Source of the DNA: Nocardiopsis gilva YIM 90087
GTDB taxonomy: Bacteria; Actinomycetota; Actinomycetes; Streptosporangiales; Streptosporangiaceae
Assembly: GCF_002263495.1 (NCBI RefSeq)
Contig: NZ_CP022753.1
Coordinates: 806,001 to 870,000, forward strand
Length of the DNA: 64,000 nucleotides
Direction: 5' to 3'
This document shows, piece by piece, positions 55,460-64,000 of this stretch (position 1 is its first letter; each line of letters opens with the position of its first letter). The notes under the pieces were generated by a model. It searched no databases and was not told the DNA's origin. It was given only the letters and a program-made list of their open reading frames with translations. Position numbers and translations under genes: made by a program.

Positions 55460-56671
55460 TCACGAGGCGTCGAGGCAGGCCGCGCGCTCCTCGCCCGAGC
55501 TCGCCGACGCGGACTGCGATCCGGATCCGGTTCCGGCGTCGCACTGGACCAGCTCGGGCAGCAGACTGAGCAGGCCGAGCACGGCCACCCCCGCGCCGAG
55601 CCACAGCGGCGCGGTGAGTCCGTACCCGGCACTGATCACCAGGCCTCCGCCCCAGGAGCCGATGACGACACCGGTGGTGATGACGGACGAGTGCACGGTG
55701 TTGACCAGGGCACCGTCGTTGCCGACCCGCATCACCCGGGCCGCCATGGCCGGGTTCATGGTCACGCCCACGAGGCCGATCAGGATGAGGGCGGCGACGG
55801 CGAGCACGGGGACCTCGGCGAAGGCGGCGAAGATGACGAGCGCGGCGGTCAGGGCGATGAGGCCGACGGCCAGAACCGGGAGCGTGTGGTCGTCGGCCAG
55901 TCGGCCCACGATCGCGTTGCCCACGACGGTGGCCAAGCCGTAGGCGACCAGCAGCAGCGGCACGGTCTCCGGCGCGAAGCCGCTGACGTCGGTCAGGATC
56001 GGGACGAAGTAGCTGAATGCGGCGAACGTGGCGCCGATGATGAGCATGCTGGTGGCGTAGACCGCCCACAGCCGCACGTTCACGAGCGCCGCCACTTCCG
56101 CGCGCACGCTCACCGACTCCGGGCTGGGGGAGGCCGCCAGGAGACGGAGGATGACCAGTCCGGTCAGCAGCACCAGAACGGCCACCGACCAGAAGCTCGC
56201 CCGCCAGCCGAAGTGCTGGCTGATCAGGGTCGCCGCCGGGAGGCCGAGGACGGTGCCGATCATCAGGCCGCCGATCGCGACCGACACGGCCCGGCCGCGC
56301 AACCGCGGCCCGACCATCTCCGCGCAGGTCGCGAGCCCGACACCGAAGAAGGCGGCCGATGCGACACCCGTGATGACGCGCGCCGCCATCATCATCCCGT
56401 ATCCGCTGGAGAGCGCCCCCAGGGCCTGCCCGAGGAAGAACACCCCGATCAGCGTCAGCAGCGCCGTCTTACGGGAGGTGCGGAGCAGCCCGACGGTCAG
56501 GACGGGGCCGCCCAGCGTCATGGCGGCCGCATAGGCGGTGATCAGGTATCCGACCGCGGCGATCGACACCCCGAACTCCTCTGCGAGCGCGGGCATCAGG
56601 CCCGACACCATGAACTCACTGGTGGTCATGGAGAACACCCCGAGACCGATCACGTAGACGGCCAACGGCAT
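55460..56671 (-). CDS. MFS exporter (chloramphenicol/AraJ-like)
   Basis: 403 aa, 12 helices. The N-terminus MPLAVYVIGLGVFSMTTSEF and following MPALAEEFGVSIAAVGYLI are typical of the AraJ/Cmx-type exporters. The antiporter-like RVITGVASAAFFGVG segment is present. The upstream region on the minus strand has TTGTAC and GATAAA boxes near 56715-56730 and the sequence TTTTGTACTGATCGAT, similar to the palindrome before the neighbouring TetR gene. Substrate likely a drug (inference). Confidence 0.88.
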   Translation of the reverse strand: MPLAVYVIGLGVFSMTTSEFMVSGLMPALAEEFGVSIAAVGYLITAYAAAMTLGGPVLTVGLLRTSRKTALLTLIGVFFLGQALGALSSGYGMMMAARVITGVASAAFFGVGLATCAEMVGPRLRGRAVSVAIGGLMIGTVLGLPAATLISQHFGWRASFWSVAVLVLLTGLVILRLLAASPSPESVSVRAEVAALVNVRLWAVYATSMLIIGATFAAFSYFVPILTDVSGFAPETVPLLLVAYGLATVVGNAIVGRLADDHTLPVLAVGLIALTAALVIFAAFAEVPVLAVAALILIGLVGVTMNPAMAARVMRVGNDGALVNTVHSSVITTGVVIGSWGGGLVISAGYGLTAPLWLGAGVAVLGLLSLLPELVQCDAGTGSGSQSASASSGEERAACLDAS

Positions 56672-56822
56672 GGGAAAACCTCTCTTTTGTGCGGTCGCGT
56701 GGACGACCGGTTTTTTATCGATCAGTACAAAACGCGGACATGAAAAAGCCAGGGTGCGGCGGCATGCGGACCGGAGATGCCCGGGTGCTTACGGGGCGGG
56801 GGGAAGGAGCCCTGCCAGCGGA

Positions 56823-57401
56823 TCAGAGCGTGGCGAGGGTGCCCTCCACGATGTCGTCCAGGGCGGAGCGGTCCTGGCTGACCTTGCCGAGTACGCGCAG
56901 CCCGTAGTAGGCGCTGAGCACGCACCGTGCCGCCTGGCGCGGATCGCGGTCGGCGGAGATCTCGCCCAGCCGTTGGCCGACGACGATGACGTCGTGGATG
57001 GCGTCCTCCAGCCGCTTGAACGAACGATCGGCCAGCCGCGCCACCGCGTCGTCCCGTCCCGCGGGTTCGACGGCGGCGTTGATGGCCATGCATCCGCGCC
57101 TCTGCGGGTCGTCCATGTCGATGTCGATGACCTGCGTCATCAGCCTGCGCAGCCGGTCCTTCGCCGTCCCCGGCCCGTCCAGCAGCTCCAGCTGGGCCTG
57201 GAAGCCGTCCTGGGTGTAGCGGCGCAGCGCCTCCTCATACAGGCGCTGCTTGTTGCCGAAGGCGTTGTAGAGACTCCCGCGCCCCAGACCGGTGCCCTCG
57301 CACAGGTCGCCCGTGGAGGTGGCCTCATAGCCCTTCGACCAGAACACCTCCATGGCGGCCGCTACGGCGGCGGTGTCGTCGAACTCCCTTGGTCTGCCCA
57401 C
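56823..57401 (-). CDS. TetR-family regulator next to the MFS exporter
   Basis: 192 aa from GTG 57401. Its -10 box ends 8 bases upstream, implying a leaderless message; the longer TTG frame to 57437 would cover the promoter and is rejected. HTH: PREFDDTAAVAAAMEVFWSK, then STGDLCEGTGLGRGSLYNAF. The ligand domain has MAINAAVEPAGRDDAVARLA, typical of the AcrR/YxaF group. It lies upstream of the exporter on the same strand with a 150-bp gap and probably represses both genes. Confidence 0.88.
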   Translation of the reverse strand: MGRPREFDDTAAVAAAMEVFWSKGYEATSTGDLCEGTGLGRGSLYNAFGNKQRLYEEALRRYTQDGFQAQLELLDGPGTAKDRLRRLMTQVIDIDMDDPQRRGCMAINAAVEPAGRDDAVARLADRSFKRLEDAIHDVIVVGQRLGEISADRDPRQAARCVLSAYYGLRVLGKVSQDRSALDDIVEGTLATL

Positions 57402-57408
57402 GGCACGA

Positions 57409-57437
57409 GTTCTATCTTTTCTGTACAGATCGGTCAA
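57409..57437 (-). promoter_or_regulatory. TetR promoter with palindromic operator
   Basis: On the minus strand TTGACC (57432-57437) and TAGAAC (57409-57414) are exactly 17 bp apart. The perfect palindrome TCTGTACAGA (57420-57429) fills the spacer. The GTG start lies 8 bases after the -10 box, so the transcript is probably leaderless and autoregulated. Confidence 0.75.
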
Positions 57438-57479
57438 ATACGGGCCGCCGCTCCGCCGGCGTCGAAAGCCGAGGGGAAT

Positions 57480-57514
57480 CGGGTGCGGGTGGGCGGGACG
57501 CCCACCCGCACCCG
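57480..57514 (-). terminator. Hairpin after the Cu/Zn-SOD gene
   Basis: Perfect 16-bp arms (57480-57495 and 57499-57514) with a 3-base loop, 7 bp after the stop codon on the minus strand. It has a weak T-tract, so termination may rely on the stable stem. Confidence 0.7.
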
Positions 57515-57520
57515 CGTGTC

Positions 57521-58162
57521 TTACATCGGAACGTTCACGCAGGCCAGCCGATCCCCGGCCTTACCGGCCTCGCCGGGTCCGGTCTTCGTGTGGTTCTCGT
57601 GGATCACCACCGAGTTCGCCTCGCCCGTCCGCGGCCGGAAGTCGACGGTGGCCGTGGATTCCGCGTTGCCGTCGCCATCGGTCGTGAAGTCCAGCCAGAC
57701 CTCGTTCTCGGGGTTGGCGTAGTCGGGGTTGACCGACGGAGTCGCGTCCGGGTCGGCCTCGTTCTGGTAGTGCGGTCCGGAGTCGGCCGGGTCCTTGCCG
57801 CAGGGCTTGGTGTGGACGTGCGACCCGTAGTCGCGATCGGGTTCGAGGCCGTTCACGGTCAGGATGAACCGCGTCCGCGCGTCTCCCTCCGGCTGGACGT
57901 CGACATCGACCTTCTTTCCCTCGGGGACGGCGTCGTCGTAGGTGATGGCGGTGGCGTCCGGTGAGTAGGGCTCCCACGTTCCCGAGACCTGGATCGGGGA
58001 GGCCCCCGCCTTCTCTCCGTCGCCGTTTTCCGGTGATGGGGAGAGTTCGGCGCCGGTGGTGGGCTCGGGGGTGTTGTTCGCGTCGTTCGGGTCGGCTGCG
58101 CCGCAACCTGCGAGCAGCAGCGAGACGAGTGTGGATCCAATGAGGGCGCGGGTCATGGGCAC
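57521..58162 (-). CDS. sodC: Cu/Zn superoxide dismutase-like lipoprotein
   Basis: 213 aa from GTG 58162 (AGGAG, 7-base spacing). A lipobox LLLAGCG ends the signal, so it is a lipoprotein. A Thr/Pro/Glu-rich linker follows. The C-terminal 150 residues match the SodC fold: HVHTKPCGKDPADSGPHYQN (the His ligands and a disulfide cysteine), VVIHENHTKTG and GDRLACVNVPM with the second cysteine. It would dismutate superoxide outside the membrane. Some actinobacterial relatives have lost the copper ligands, but here at least four candidate histidines remain. Confidence 0.85.
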   Translation of the reverse strand: MPMTRALIGSTLVSLLLAGCGAADPNDANNTPEPTTGAELSPSPENGDGEKAGASPIQVSGTWEPYSPDATAITYDDAVPEGKKVDVDVQPEGDARTRFILTVNGLEPDRDYGSHVHTKPCGKDPADSGPHYQNEADPDATPSVNPDYANPENEVWLDFTTDGDGNAESTATVDFRPRTGEANSVVIHENHTKTGPGEAGKAGDRLACVNVPM

Positions 58163-58231
58163 GGAAAGACTCCTCGGCTTGGGTCGACGTGCTGGACTGC
58201 CCGGAAAACGCTACCGAAGGTGCCTACCCCA

Positions 58232-58717
58232 TTACAGAGGTGTGCCGCTGGTGATGGAAGATGCAGGGGTTTTGGGCGGCGCGAAGCTGTCCTTAAAGGT
58301 GAACGCCTCGGCCGTGGGCCCGTGGCGGCGCAGCAGGGCCAGGCGCTCACCCGCCTCGTCGAGCGTCGGGATGTGCGCGGCGGGGATCCACCACAGCACC
58401 AGTGTCACGTCCCGCATGTGCTGGAACCACTCGCGCCTGCGGCGGAGCAGGTCGATGTGCTCGCTGCGGTAGGTGAACTCCCACAGCGCCTCCCGCGACT
58501 CCCACACGGAGAAGTTGATGAGGAGGTCGTCGCCGAACGGCCGGGCCTCGGTTGCATCGTCGCGACCCTCATCGGTGTAGCGCCACACGAATCCGGGGCT
58601 GGCGTCGGCGAGGGCGTTGATCGGGGTGAGGTTGTCGACGAACCCGGCCATCGAGGGGGCGTCGAGGGGAGCGTTGAGGATACCCACATTCAGTTGGGCG
58701 AGATGGTGGTCGGCCAT
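58232..58717 (-). CDS. DUF3291-domain protein
   Basis: 161 aa from ATG 58717 (ATG 58729 is possible). HHLAQLNVGILNAPLDAPSM, then GFVDNLTPINALADASPGFV and FSVWESREALWEFTYRSEH are the conserved blocks of DUF3291, a dimeric alpha-beta-barrel-like family. It ends with PTLDEAGERLALLRRHGPT. It lies 32 bp downstream of a COG2345-type regulator, so the pair is probably one operon. Some relatives act as monooxygenase-like or heme-associated barrels, but no function is established. Confidence 0.85.
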   Translation of the reverse strand: MADHHLAQLNVGILNAPLDAPSMAGFVDNLTPINALADASPGFVWRYTDEGRDDATEARPFGDDLLINFSVWESREALWEFTYRSEHIDLLRRRREWFQHMRDVTLVLWWIPAAHIPTLDEAGERLALLRRHGPTAEAFTFKDSFAPPKTPASSITSGTPL

Positions 58718-58749
58718 GGCCCTCAGCATGTCCCTGCCGGACTTCTAAG

Positions 58750-59472
58750 TCAATGGATTTTGTTTTTAGAAATCCGGACACAGCACCCCTCCCGCAGCGG
58801 GGCCATACGCGCGGTGAACCCCTCCGCACCCGCACCCTCCAGCAGGCCACGCAGTAGTTCCAGGTTCATTCCGCAGGCCAATGGCGGGAAGTCGCGCGCG
58901 AGGGTGTGGAACGGGCAGTTGCGCAACCGCACCGCATCCGTGTCGTCGGGGTCAGACACCGGCTCGTATCCCAGCCGCTCCAGACGCTGAGCGAGATCGT
59001 CCAGGGAGAACGCGTCGCACGCGGAGTCGCCCGCGGCCGTCCCGCAGGTAGGCGGCCCGTCGTCCGCGGATCGGAGTGCCGCCCCGCGCCGCACCCCCTC
59101 CTCCCGCGCCGCCTCGTGCAGCGCCTCCTCGGCCCCGTGCCGCTGCACCGCCTCAGCCAGCACCAGCGCCGCCGTCTCGTAGTCGCGCGGGGGCAGCTGC
59201 ACGGTGAGCTGCCGTTCGCCGCGCCGATACAGCTTGGCCGGCCGACCCGAGCCGGGCCCCTCCCGCCCGGACACCTTCCGCTGGGCGACGTCAAGCAGTC
59301 CCGCCGCGACTAGCTTGTCCAGGTGGAAGGCGACGAGCGTGCGCTGCGCGCCCACAGCCTGGGCCGCCTCGGCGCGGCTCACCTCGCCTCCGCTTTCCAC
59401 CACGAAGTCGTACAGGCGCCGCCGCAGCGGATCGGACAGGAGGCCGACGGCGTCGATCCCGGATTCGGTCAT
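58750..59472 (-). CDS. Cysteine-rich HTH regulator (COG2345/SufR-like)
   Basis: 240 aa. An ArsR-like winged helix (GLLSDPLRRRLYDFVVESGG, TLVAFHLDKLVAAGLLDV) is followed by a GSGRPAKLY wing. The C-terminal half contains six cysteines: two in the PPTCGTAAGDSACDA segment, then NCPFHTLARDFPPLACGM and EGCCVRI. The last group resembles the cluster-binding region of SufR-type regulators, although the spacing differs from the SufR pattern. An Fe-S or metal-sensing function is plausible. The downstream DUF3291 gene is its likely target. Confidence 0.85.
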   Translation of the reverse strand: MTESGIDAVGLLSDPLRRRLYDFVVESGGEVSRAEAAQAVGAQRTLVAFHLDKLVAAGLLDVAQRKVSGREGPGSGRPAKLYRRGERQLTVQLPPRDYETAALVLAEAVQRHGAEEALHEAAREEGVRRGAALRSADDGPPTCGTAAGDSACDAFSLDDLAQRLERLGYEPVSDPDDTDAVRLRNCPFHTLARDFPPLACGMNLELLRGLLEGAGAEGFTARMAPLREGCCVRISKNKIH

Positions 59473-59735
59473 GCCCCTATTGTCGTCCGGACGGCGAAGC
59501 AGAGCGGAGACAGGGAGACGGCACCCCGCGGACTCTTCGCTACCGTCATGGAATTCCTGTGCCCCTGACCTCCATGCGCCAAGGAGGGGGAGGGTGCTCG
59601 TGCCTGTTCTAGAGTGCTGTTGGGGCAGGGCTCGGAAGGTCGGGAGAGGGGCGGCTCGTTATCCCCGGTGAAGCGTGGAGAATCCGGCCGGGACCAATCC
59701 CCACCCCACCCCATCACCCTTGCTGAACAGGCCAT

Positions 59736-60368
59736 ATGAGAACGATCAAGCGCGGTGGCGAGTACGAGCTCGACATCAGGAAGTCCCGTTTCATCTGCGC
59801 GATGGCGCGGGTGGGCGACGAGGACGAGGCACGCGCCTTCATCGCCGAACGTCGCAAGGAGCACTGGAGCGCCAACCACAACTGCACCGCGTATGTGATC
59901 GGTCCCGACGGCGGGGTCCAGCGGTCCAGTGACGACGGTGAGCCGTCGGGCACGGCGGGGGTGCCCATGCTGGAGGTGCTGCGGCATCGCGAGCTCACCG
60001 ACACCGTGGCCGTGGTGACCCGGTACTTCGGTGGAACCAAGCTCGGAGCTGGTGGCCTGATCCGCGCCTACGGCAATGCGGTGTCCGCCGCGGTCGACGA
60101 ATTCGGTGTACTGGAGCGGCGCACTCTGCTCGTGGTGGCGGTGATCGCCGACTACCTGCGGGCCGGGCGGTTGGAGAGCGACCTGCGCGACTCCCGCCAC
60201 CACGTGCGCGGTGTCGAGTACGGCTCCGACGTGCAGATCGATATCGCGCTCGACGAGCGTGACCTGCCCGAATTCGAGGCGTGGCTGGCCGAGGCCACCG
60301 GCGGCCAGGCGCTGTGCGAGGTCCTGGGCACCACCACGATCGAGGTGGAACCGGCAGCGGAGCCGTGA
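59736..60368 (+). CDS. YigZ/IMPACT family protein
   Basis: 210 aa from ATG 59736. The N-terminal domain has the UPF0029 signature VVTRYFGGTKLGAGGLIRAY, preceded by DDGEPSGTAGVPMLEVL. The C-terminal 60 residues form the typical DUF1949 alpha-beta domain (DIALDERDLPEFEAWLAEAT). Eukaryotic IMPACT binds translation regulators; bacterial YigZ is of uncertain function. It stands alone between a regulator and a lipoprotein gene. Confidence 0.92.
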   Translation: MRTIKRGGEYELDIRKSRFICAMARVGDEDEARAFIAERRKEHWSANHNCTAYVIGPDGGVQRSSDDGEPSGTAGVPMLEVLRHRELTDTVAVVTRYFGGTKLGAGGLIRAYGNAVSAAVDEFGVLERRTLLVVAVIADYLRAGRLESDLRDSRHHVRGVEYGSDVQIDIALDERDLPEFEAWLAEATGGQALCEVLGTTTIEVEPAAEP

Positions 60369-60532
60369 CCGGACGCGCCCGGGGACCGGCCGTGGTCGGC
60401 GCGGGCCGGGCCGATGCCGGTCAACATGGGGGACACGGAACGCGGCCATCCAGGTAACAGCCGTAGGCGCCGCGGCCACCGCGTTCTAGGATTTGCGCGT
60501 AGACGGCCGAAATCGTAGGGGAGTGAGCGGCC

Positions 60533-62080
60533 ATGCGCACCTGGCGGCGGGCGCGGGCACAGGTGGCTCTGGCCACCGGCATCTGGTTGCTCGTGGCCAC
60601 CGTCGGCTGCACGCAGGCGGAGTCCGAACCGCCCTCCGCCCGGAAGTCGCCGCACCCGCTCGCCACCTCCTTCGCGGGCGACCTCCCGCCCGGACTCTCC
60701 GGAGAGCCGATCCGCTACCTGCACGGCCCCGGAGCCCAGGGGCCGGCGATCCTCGGCGACGAGATGGGCGTGCGCATCGAGTCGCTCGGCGACGTGTTCC
60801 TGATCAGCTCCAACAGCGAGGAGAAGCACGCCCTCCAGCGCCCCGCCGACGGGACGACGCTGTGGCAGGGCGAACAGCGCGTCGACGGCTTCGACACCAC
60901 GCGCGACGGCTCGCCGGTGATCGTGCTGGTCACCGCGGAGGGCGACGCCACCACGGTCGTCGACGACACCGGCGCGACCGTCTGGACCGGCACCGATCCC
61001 CGCGACGTCTTCGTCGGTGGCGTGGTGGTGCGGCGACCGGAGAAGTGGAGCGCCGACGACCCCCACGGCAAGTTCACCGTCCTCGACACCGAGGGGGAGG
61101 AGCTCTGGCGGTTCACCTTCGCGCCCCCGGACGCCGATGACGGGGACACGGACAATGGGGACACCGACGAGGGGGAGGACGCGGCATCTACGACCGACGA
61201 CGACCGGCTGGGCGTCCCAGTGGGCGCGCGCGGTGACGTGCTCCTGCTGAAGAACGGCGAGGGCGTGCTGCAGGCCCGCAACATCGGCGGCGAGGACGCC
61301 GGCGACCTGCTGTGGAGTAGGGCCGGTGACGCCCCCGACCTGGGGCGGGAGACGGCCGTACCGCGTCCGCTGCCCCAGATCGTCGGGTTCTACGTGGTGC
61401 CGGAGGACCTGACGGACCCCGAAGACGCCGGGGCCGGCGACGGCGCCACCGCCTCGGACGGCGAGCGCTCCGGATCCAACGGCGCCCCGGGTAACGGGGC
61501 CGGAGAGGGCGCGAAGGGGCCCGGGCCCCGGGAGACCGTGCTCGTCCGGTGGAGCCTTCCGGAGGCGCCCTCGGTCCTCTCCCTGCACGATCTGAGCGAC
61601 GGCGACGTCCTGTGGACCCGGGCCGAACCGGGCGCCAACCCCGGCGATCGCGACTTCAATCCGGGGCACGTCGCCGGGACCGTCCACGACGTCACAACCG
61701 ACACCCTCCTGCTGCCACAGGCCAGCGGAGCGACGCCGATGATCGCGATCGACCTGCTCAGCGGCGAGATCAAGTGGGAGTTCACCAACGGGGCCGAGCG
61801 CTCCATCTCGCCGGCGTTCGCGTTCGACGGCCACGTCTACGGCGATTCGCGCGATTCCGACGGCGGCACCCAGGTCGTGCTCGACGCCGAGACGAAGCGG
61901 ACCATCGCCGAGGGCCTCGACTCCTATGTCGAGACCGTCACCGACGACGGCTACGCCATCGTCGTCCAGGGCCGCCAGCGTTTCGTCTTCGGTCCGGACG
62001 ACGCGGGTGTGGACGGTTCGCCGCCCCCGGCCGAGACCCCCACGGCCCGCCCGGATGAGCAGGAGGATCGTGAGGGATAG
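60533..62080 (+). CDS. PQQ-like beta-propeller lipoprotein
   Basis: 515 aa. Basic start, hydrophobic segment (about 10-26) and lipobox VATVGC give a lipoprotein anchored outside the membrane. Repeated propeller blades appear as DDTGATVWTGTDPRDVFVGG, LDTEGEELWRFTF, LLSGEIKWEFTNG and others. There are acidic low-complexity insertions (about 200-225 and 300-330). It has no enzyme motif; such proteins act as scaffolds or binding platforms. It is encoded just before the mutase gene, 83 bp apart, but need not be functionally linked. Confidence 0.85.
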   Translation: MRTWRRARAQVALATGIWLLVATVGCTQAESEPPSARKSPHPLATSFAGDLPPGLSGEPIRYLHGPGAQGPAILGDEMGVRIESLGDVFLISSNSEEKHALQRPADGTTLWQGEQRVDGFDTTRDGSPVIVLVTAEGDATTVVDDTGATVWTGTDPRDVFVGGVVVRRPEKWSADDPHGKFTVLDTEGEELWRFTFAPPDADDGDTDNGDTDEGEDAASTTDDDRLGVPVGARGDVLLLKNGEGVLQARNIGGEDAGDLLWSRAGDAPDLGRETAVPRPLPQIVGFYVVPEDLTDPEDAGAGDGATASDGERSGSNGAPGNGAGEGAKGPGPRETVLVRWSLPEAPSVLSLHDLSDGDVLWTRAEPGANPGDRDFNPGHVAGTVHDVTTDTLLLPQASGATPMIAIDLLSGEIKWEFTNGAERSISPAFAFDGHVYGDSRDSDGGTQVVLDAETKRTIAEGLDSYVETVTDDGYAIVVQGRQRFVFGPDDAGVDGSPPPAETPTARPDEQEDREG

Positions 62081-62163
62081 GGGTCCGCAGGGGCGGCCCG
62101 GATCACAGTTCGCGGTCCCCCGCTGGTGCCGACCCGCGGAGCGATTCTCTACGATCTCAAAGT

Positions 62164-64000
62164 ATGAACATGCCGGAGAGTGGGGCCGCCAGCGCGGACG
62201 GCCCGGCCCTGGGCGCCGGATTTCCGGCCGCCACGCGGGAGCGGTGGCGCGAACTCGTGGCCGGAGTGCTGGCCAAGACCGGGGTCGACGTCGACAGCTC
62301 GGCGCACGCGCCTGAGGAACTGCTGGCCTCCGCCACCTACGACGGGTTCACCATCGGCCCGCTCTACGTCGCGGAGGACGAGGACGACCAGGTGCAGGGG
62401 GGCGGGTTCCCCGGTCTCGCGCCGTTCACACGGGGCCGCCGCCCCGAGGGCGCGGTCACCAGCGGGTGGGACATCCGCCAGCAGCACGTGGGACCCGACC
62501 CCGCCGCCACGCGCAAGGCGGTGCTCGCCGACCTGGAGAACGGCGTCACCTCGCTGTGGCTGGCCGCCGGTGACCAGGGCGTACCGGTCGCCGGAATCGG
62601 TGAGGCGCTGGCCGATGTCCACCTCGACCTGGCCCCCGTCGTCCTGGATCCCGGCCCCGACACCGACGACGCGGCGGCCGCCGAGGCCCTGCTCACCGCC
62701 TGGTCCGACCGCGACATCCCCGACACCGCCGTCTCCGGCAACCTCGGCATCGACCCGATCAGCCGCGTCGCCCGCACCGCGGTACCGGACGACGCCGCCA
62801 CCGCCGCGGCCGACATCGACGCTGCGGCCCGCCTCGCCGCCTCCCACGCCGCGCGCTACCCGGGCCTGCGGCTCATCACCGTCGACGGCACCCCCTACCA
62901 CGACGCGGGCGGCTCCGACGCCCAGGAACTGGGCGCGACCATGGCCGCGGGCGTCGCCTACCTGCGCGCGCTCACCGACGCCGGACTGGACCTGGCCGAC
63001 GCCGCCGCACGGCTGGAATTCCGGTACGCCGCCACCGCCGACCAGTTCGCCACCATCGCGAAGCTCCGCGCCGCCCGCGCCATGTGGGCGCGCGTCGCCG
63101 AGGTGTGCGGGCTGCCCGCCGAGCAGCGCGGCATGCGGCAGCACGCCGCCACATCGGCGGCCATGATGACCCGCCGCGACCCGTATGTGAACATGCTGCG
63201 CACCACCCTGGCCTGCTTCGGCGCGGGCACCGGCGGGGCCGACGCGGTGACGGTCCGGCCGTTCGACGCCGCGCTCGGCCTTCCCGACGACTTCGCCCGC
63301 CGCATCGCCCGCAACACGCAGTCGCTGCTGCTGGAGGAGGCCCACCTGGCCCGGGTCATCGACCCCGCCGGAGGCTCCTTCTTCGTGGAGCGGCTCACCG
63401 CCGACCTCTACACCGCGGGGTGGGCGTTCTTCCAGGAGCTGGAGGCCGCAGGCGGCATGGCCGCGGCCCTGACCAGCGGGCTGGTCGCCCAGCGCGTGGA
63501 CGAGGTGTGGCAGAAGCGCCGCGACAACCTGGCGCACCGCCGCGACCCGGTCACCGGCGTCAGCGAGTTCCCCGACCTCGACGAGCCCCGGGTGGAGCGC
63601 TCCGCCGCCCCCGGCGCCGTCACCGCGCCCTCCGCCCCGACCGCGCTGCCCCGGCACCGCTACGCCGAGGACTTCGAGGCGCTGCGCGACCGCTCGGACG
63701 CCCACCTCGACGCGACCGGCGAGCGTCCCAGGGTCTTCCTGGCCACGCTCGGTCCGGTCGCGGCACACACCGCCCGCGTCACGTTCGCCGCCAACCTGCT
63801 CCAAGCGGGCGGGATCGAACCGGTCCCCGGCGGCGACGACGTGGCCGCGGCCGTCGCCGCGTTCCGCGACAGCGGGGCGCGCGTCGCCTGCCTCTGCTCC
63901 AGCGACAAGGTCTATTCCGAACTCGCCGCGGACGCGGCGGCGGCGCTCAAGGAGGCGGGGGCCGAGAAGGTGCTGCTCGCCGGAAAGCCCGCCGAACGCT
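62164..64000 (+). CDS. mutA: Methylmalonyl-CoA mutase small subunit (MutA), 3' end beyond window
   Basis: 612 codons are visible before the right edge. The barrel domain includes SGWDIRQQHVGPDPAATRKA, then VSGNLGIDPISRVART and RRDPYVNMLRTTLACFGAGT. RIARNTQSLLLEEAHLARVI and DPAGGSFFVERLTADL are classical mutase blocks. The C-terminal Rossmann domain begins near residue 515 (GERPRVFLATLGPVAAHTAR). This is the non-catalytic subunit that pairs with MutB for the succinyl-CoA/methylmalonyl-CoA isomerisation. TACGAT at 62150-62155 lies 8 bases before ATG, suggesting a nearly leaderless transcript. mutB is expected just right of the window. Confidence 0.95.
   Translation, partial: MNMPESGAASADGPALGAGFPAATRERWRELVAGVLAKTGVDVDSSAHAPEELLASATYDGFTIGPLYVAEDEDDQVQGGGFPGLAPFTRGRRPEGAVTSGWDIRQQHVGPDPAATRKAVLADLENGVTSLWLAAGDQGVPVAGIGEALADVHLDLAPVVLDPGPDTDDAAAAEALLTAWSDRDIPDTAVSGNLGIDPISRVARTAVPDDAATAAADIDAAARLAASHAARYPGLRLITVDGTPYHDAGGSDAQELGATMAAGVAYLRALTDAGLDLADAAARLEFRYAATADQFATIAKLRAARAMWARVAEVCGLPAEQRGMRQHAATSAAMMTRRDPYVNMLRTTLACFGAGTGGADAVTVRPFDAALGLPDDFARRIARNTQSLLLEEAHLARVIDPAGGSFFVERLTADLYTAGWAFFQELEAAGGMAAALTSGLVAQRVDEVWQKRRDNLAHRRDPVTGVSEFPDLDEPRVERSAAPGAVTAPSAPTALPRHRYAEDFEALRDRSDAHLDATGERPRVFLATLGPVAAHTARVTFAANLLQAGGIEPVPGGDDVAAAVAAFRDSGARVACLCSSDKVYSELAADAAAALKEAGAEKVLLAGKPAER

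Overview
The window is about 64 kb of GC-rich DNA from an actinomycete. GTG and TTG starts are common, there is a HAIR-regulated dnaK-grpE-dnaJ-hspR block, and there are WXG100 (ESX) proteins, a DivIVA-type coiled-coil protein and a methylmalonyl-CoA mutase. The overall flavour suggests Nocardiopsaceae or a relative (inference). No tRNA, rRNA or CRISPR was recognised.

Region 1 (1-8.6 kb) is an accessory, ESX-like locus. It starts with a decayed EPSP-synthase-like fragment. A leftward, visibly AT-richer operon follows (small soluble protein, 839-aa DUF6571-like protein, two-helix membrane protein). The rightward genes encode a WXG100-like protein, a true WXG100 protein, a one-TM protein and an 861-aa membrane-anchored kinase-like protein whose catalytic loop reads HNE instead of HRD. 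An IS630-type transposase remnant and a truncated GNAT gene close the region.

Region 2 (8.8-18.9 kb) holds regulators and transporters: YjdF-like protein, ArsR-SRPBCC regulator with a striking double operator, divergent MFS/TetR pair, PrsW-type protease, and a translationally coupled GntR-MFS pair.

Region 3 (19-41.6 kb) is lipid/energy and stress biology. A FadE5-like acyl-CoA dehydrogenase (19.0-20.9 kb) and an EtfD-like membrane Fe-S oxidoreductase (38.0-40.2 kb) share the same palindromic operator, YTACT-N4-AGTAR, 17 kb apart. Between them lie a leftward module of YqiJ-like protein, flotillin (YqiK-like) and a 1791-aa AAA+ ATPase containing an in-frame triplicated 105-bp repeat, then a frameshifted membrane-protein remnant, then clpB, hspR, dnaJ, grpE and dnaK.

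Region 4 (41.6-64 kb) contains gamma-carbonic anhydrase, DivIVA-domain protein, GNAT, a DHA2 drug exporter with divergent TetR, two NlpC/P60 hydrolases, RidA, D-aminoacylase, an MprAB-like two-component system, a YidC paralogue, another MFS/TetR pair, a Cu/Zn-SOD lipoprotein, a COG2345 regulator with a DUF3291 protein, YigZ, a beta-propeller lipoprotein and the 5' part of the methylmalonyl-CoA mutase small subunit.

A family of long inverted repeats with core TTGATCTCGGGGATAT occurs at three intergenic sites. Several promoters carry operator palindromes, pointing to local autoregulated transporter/regulator pairs.
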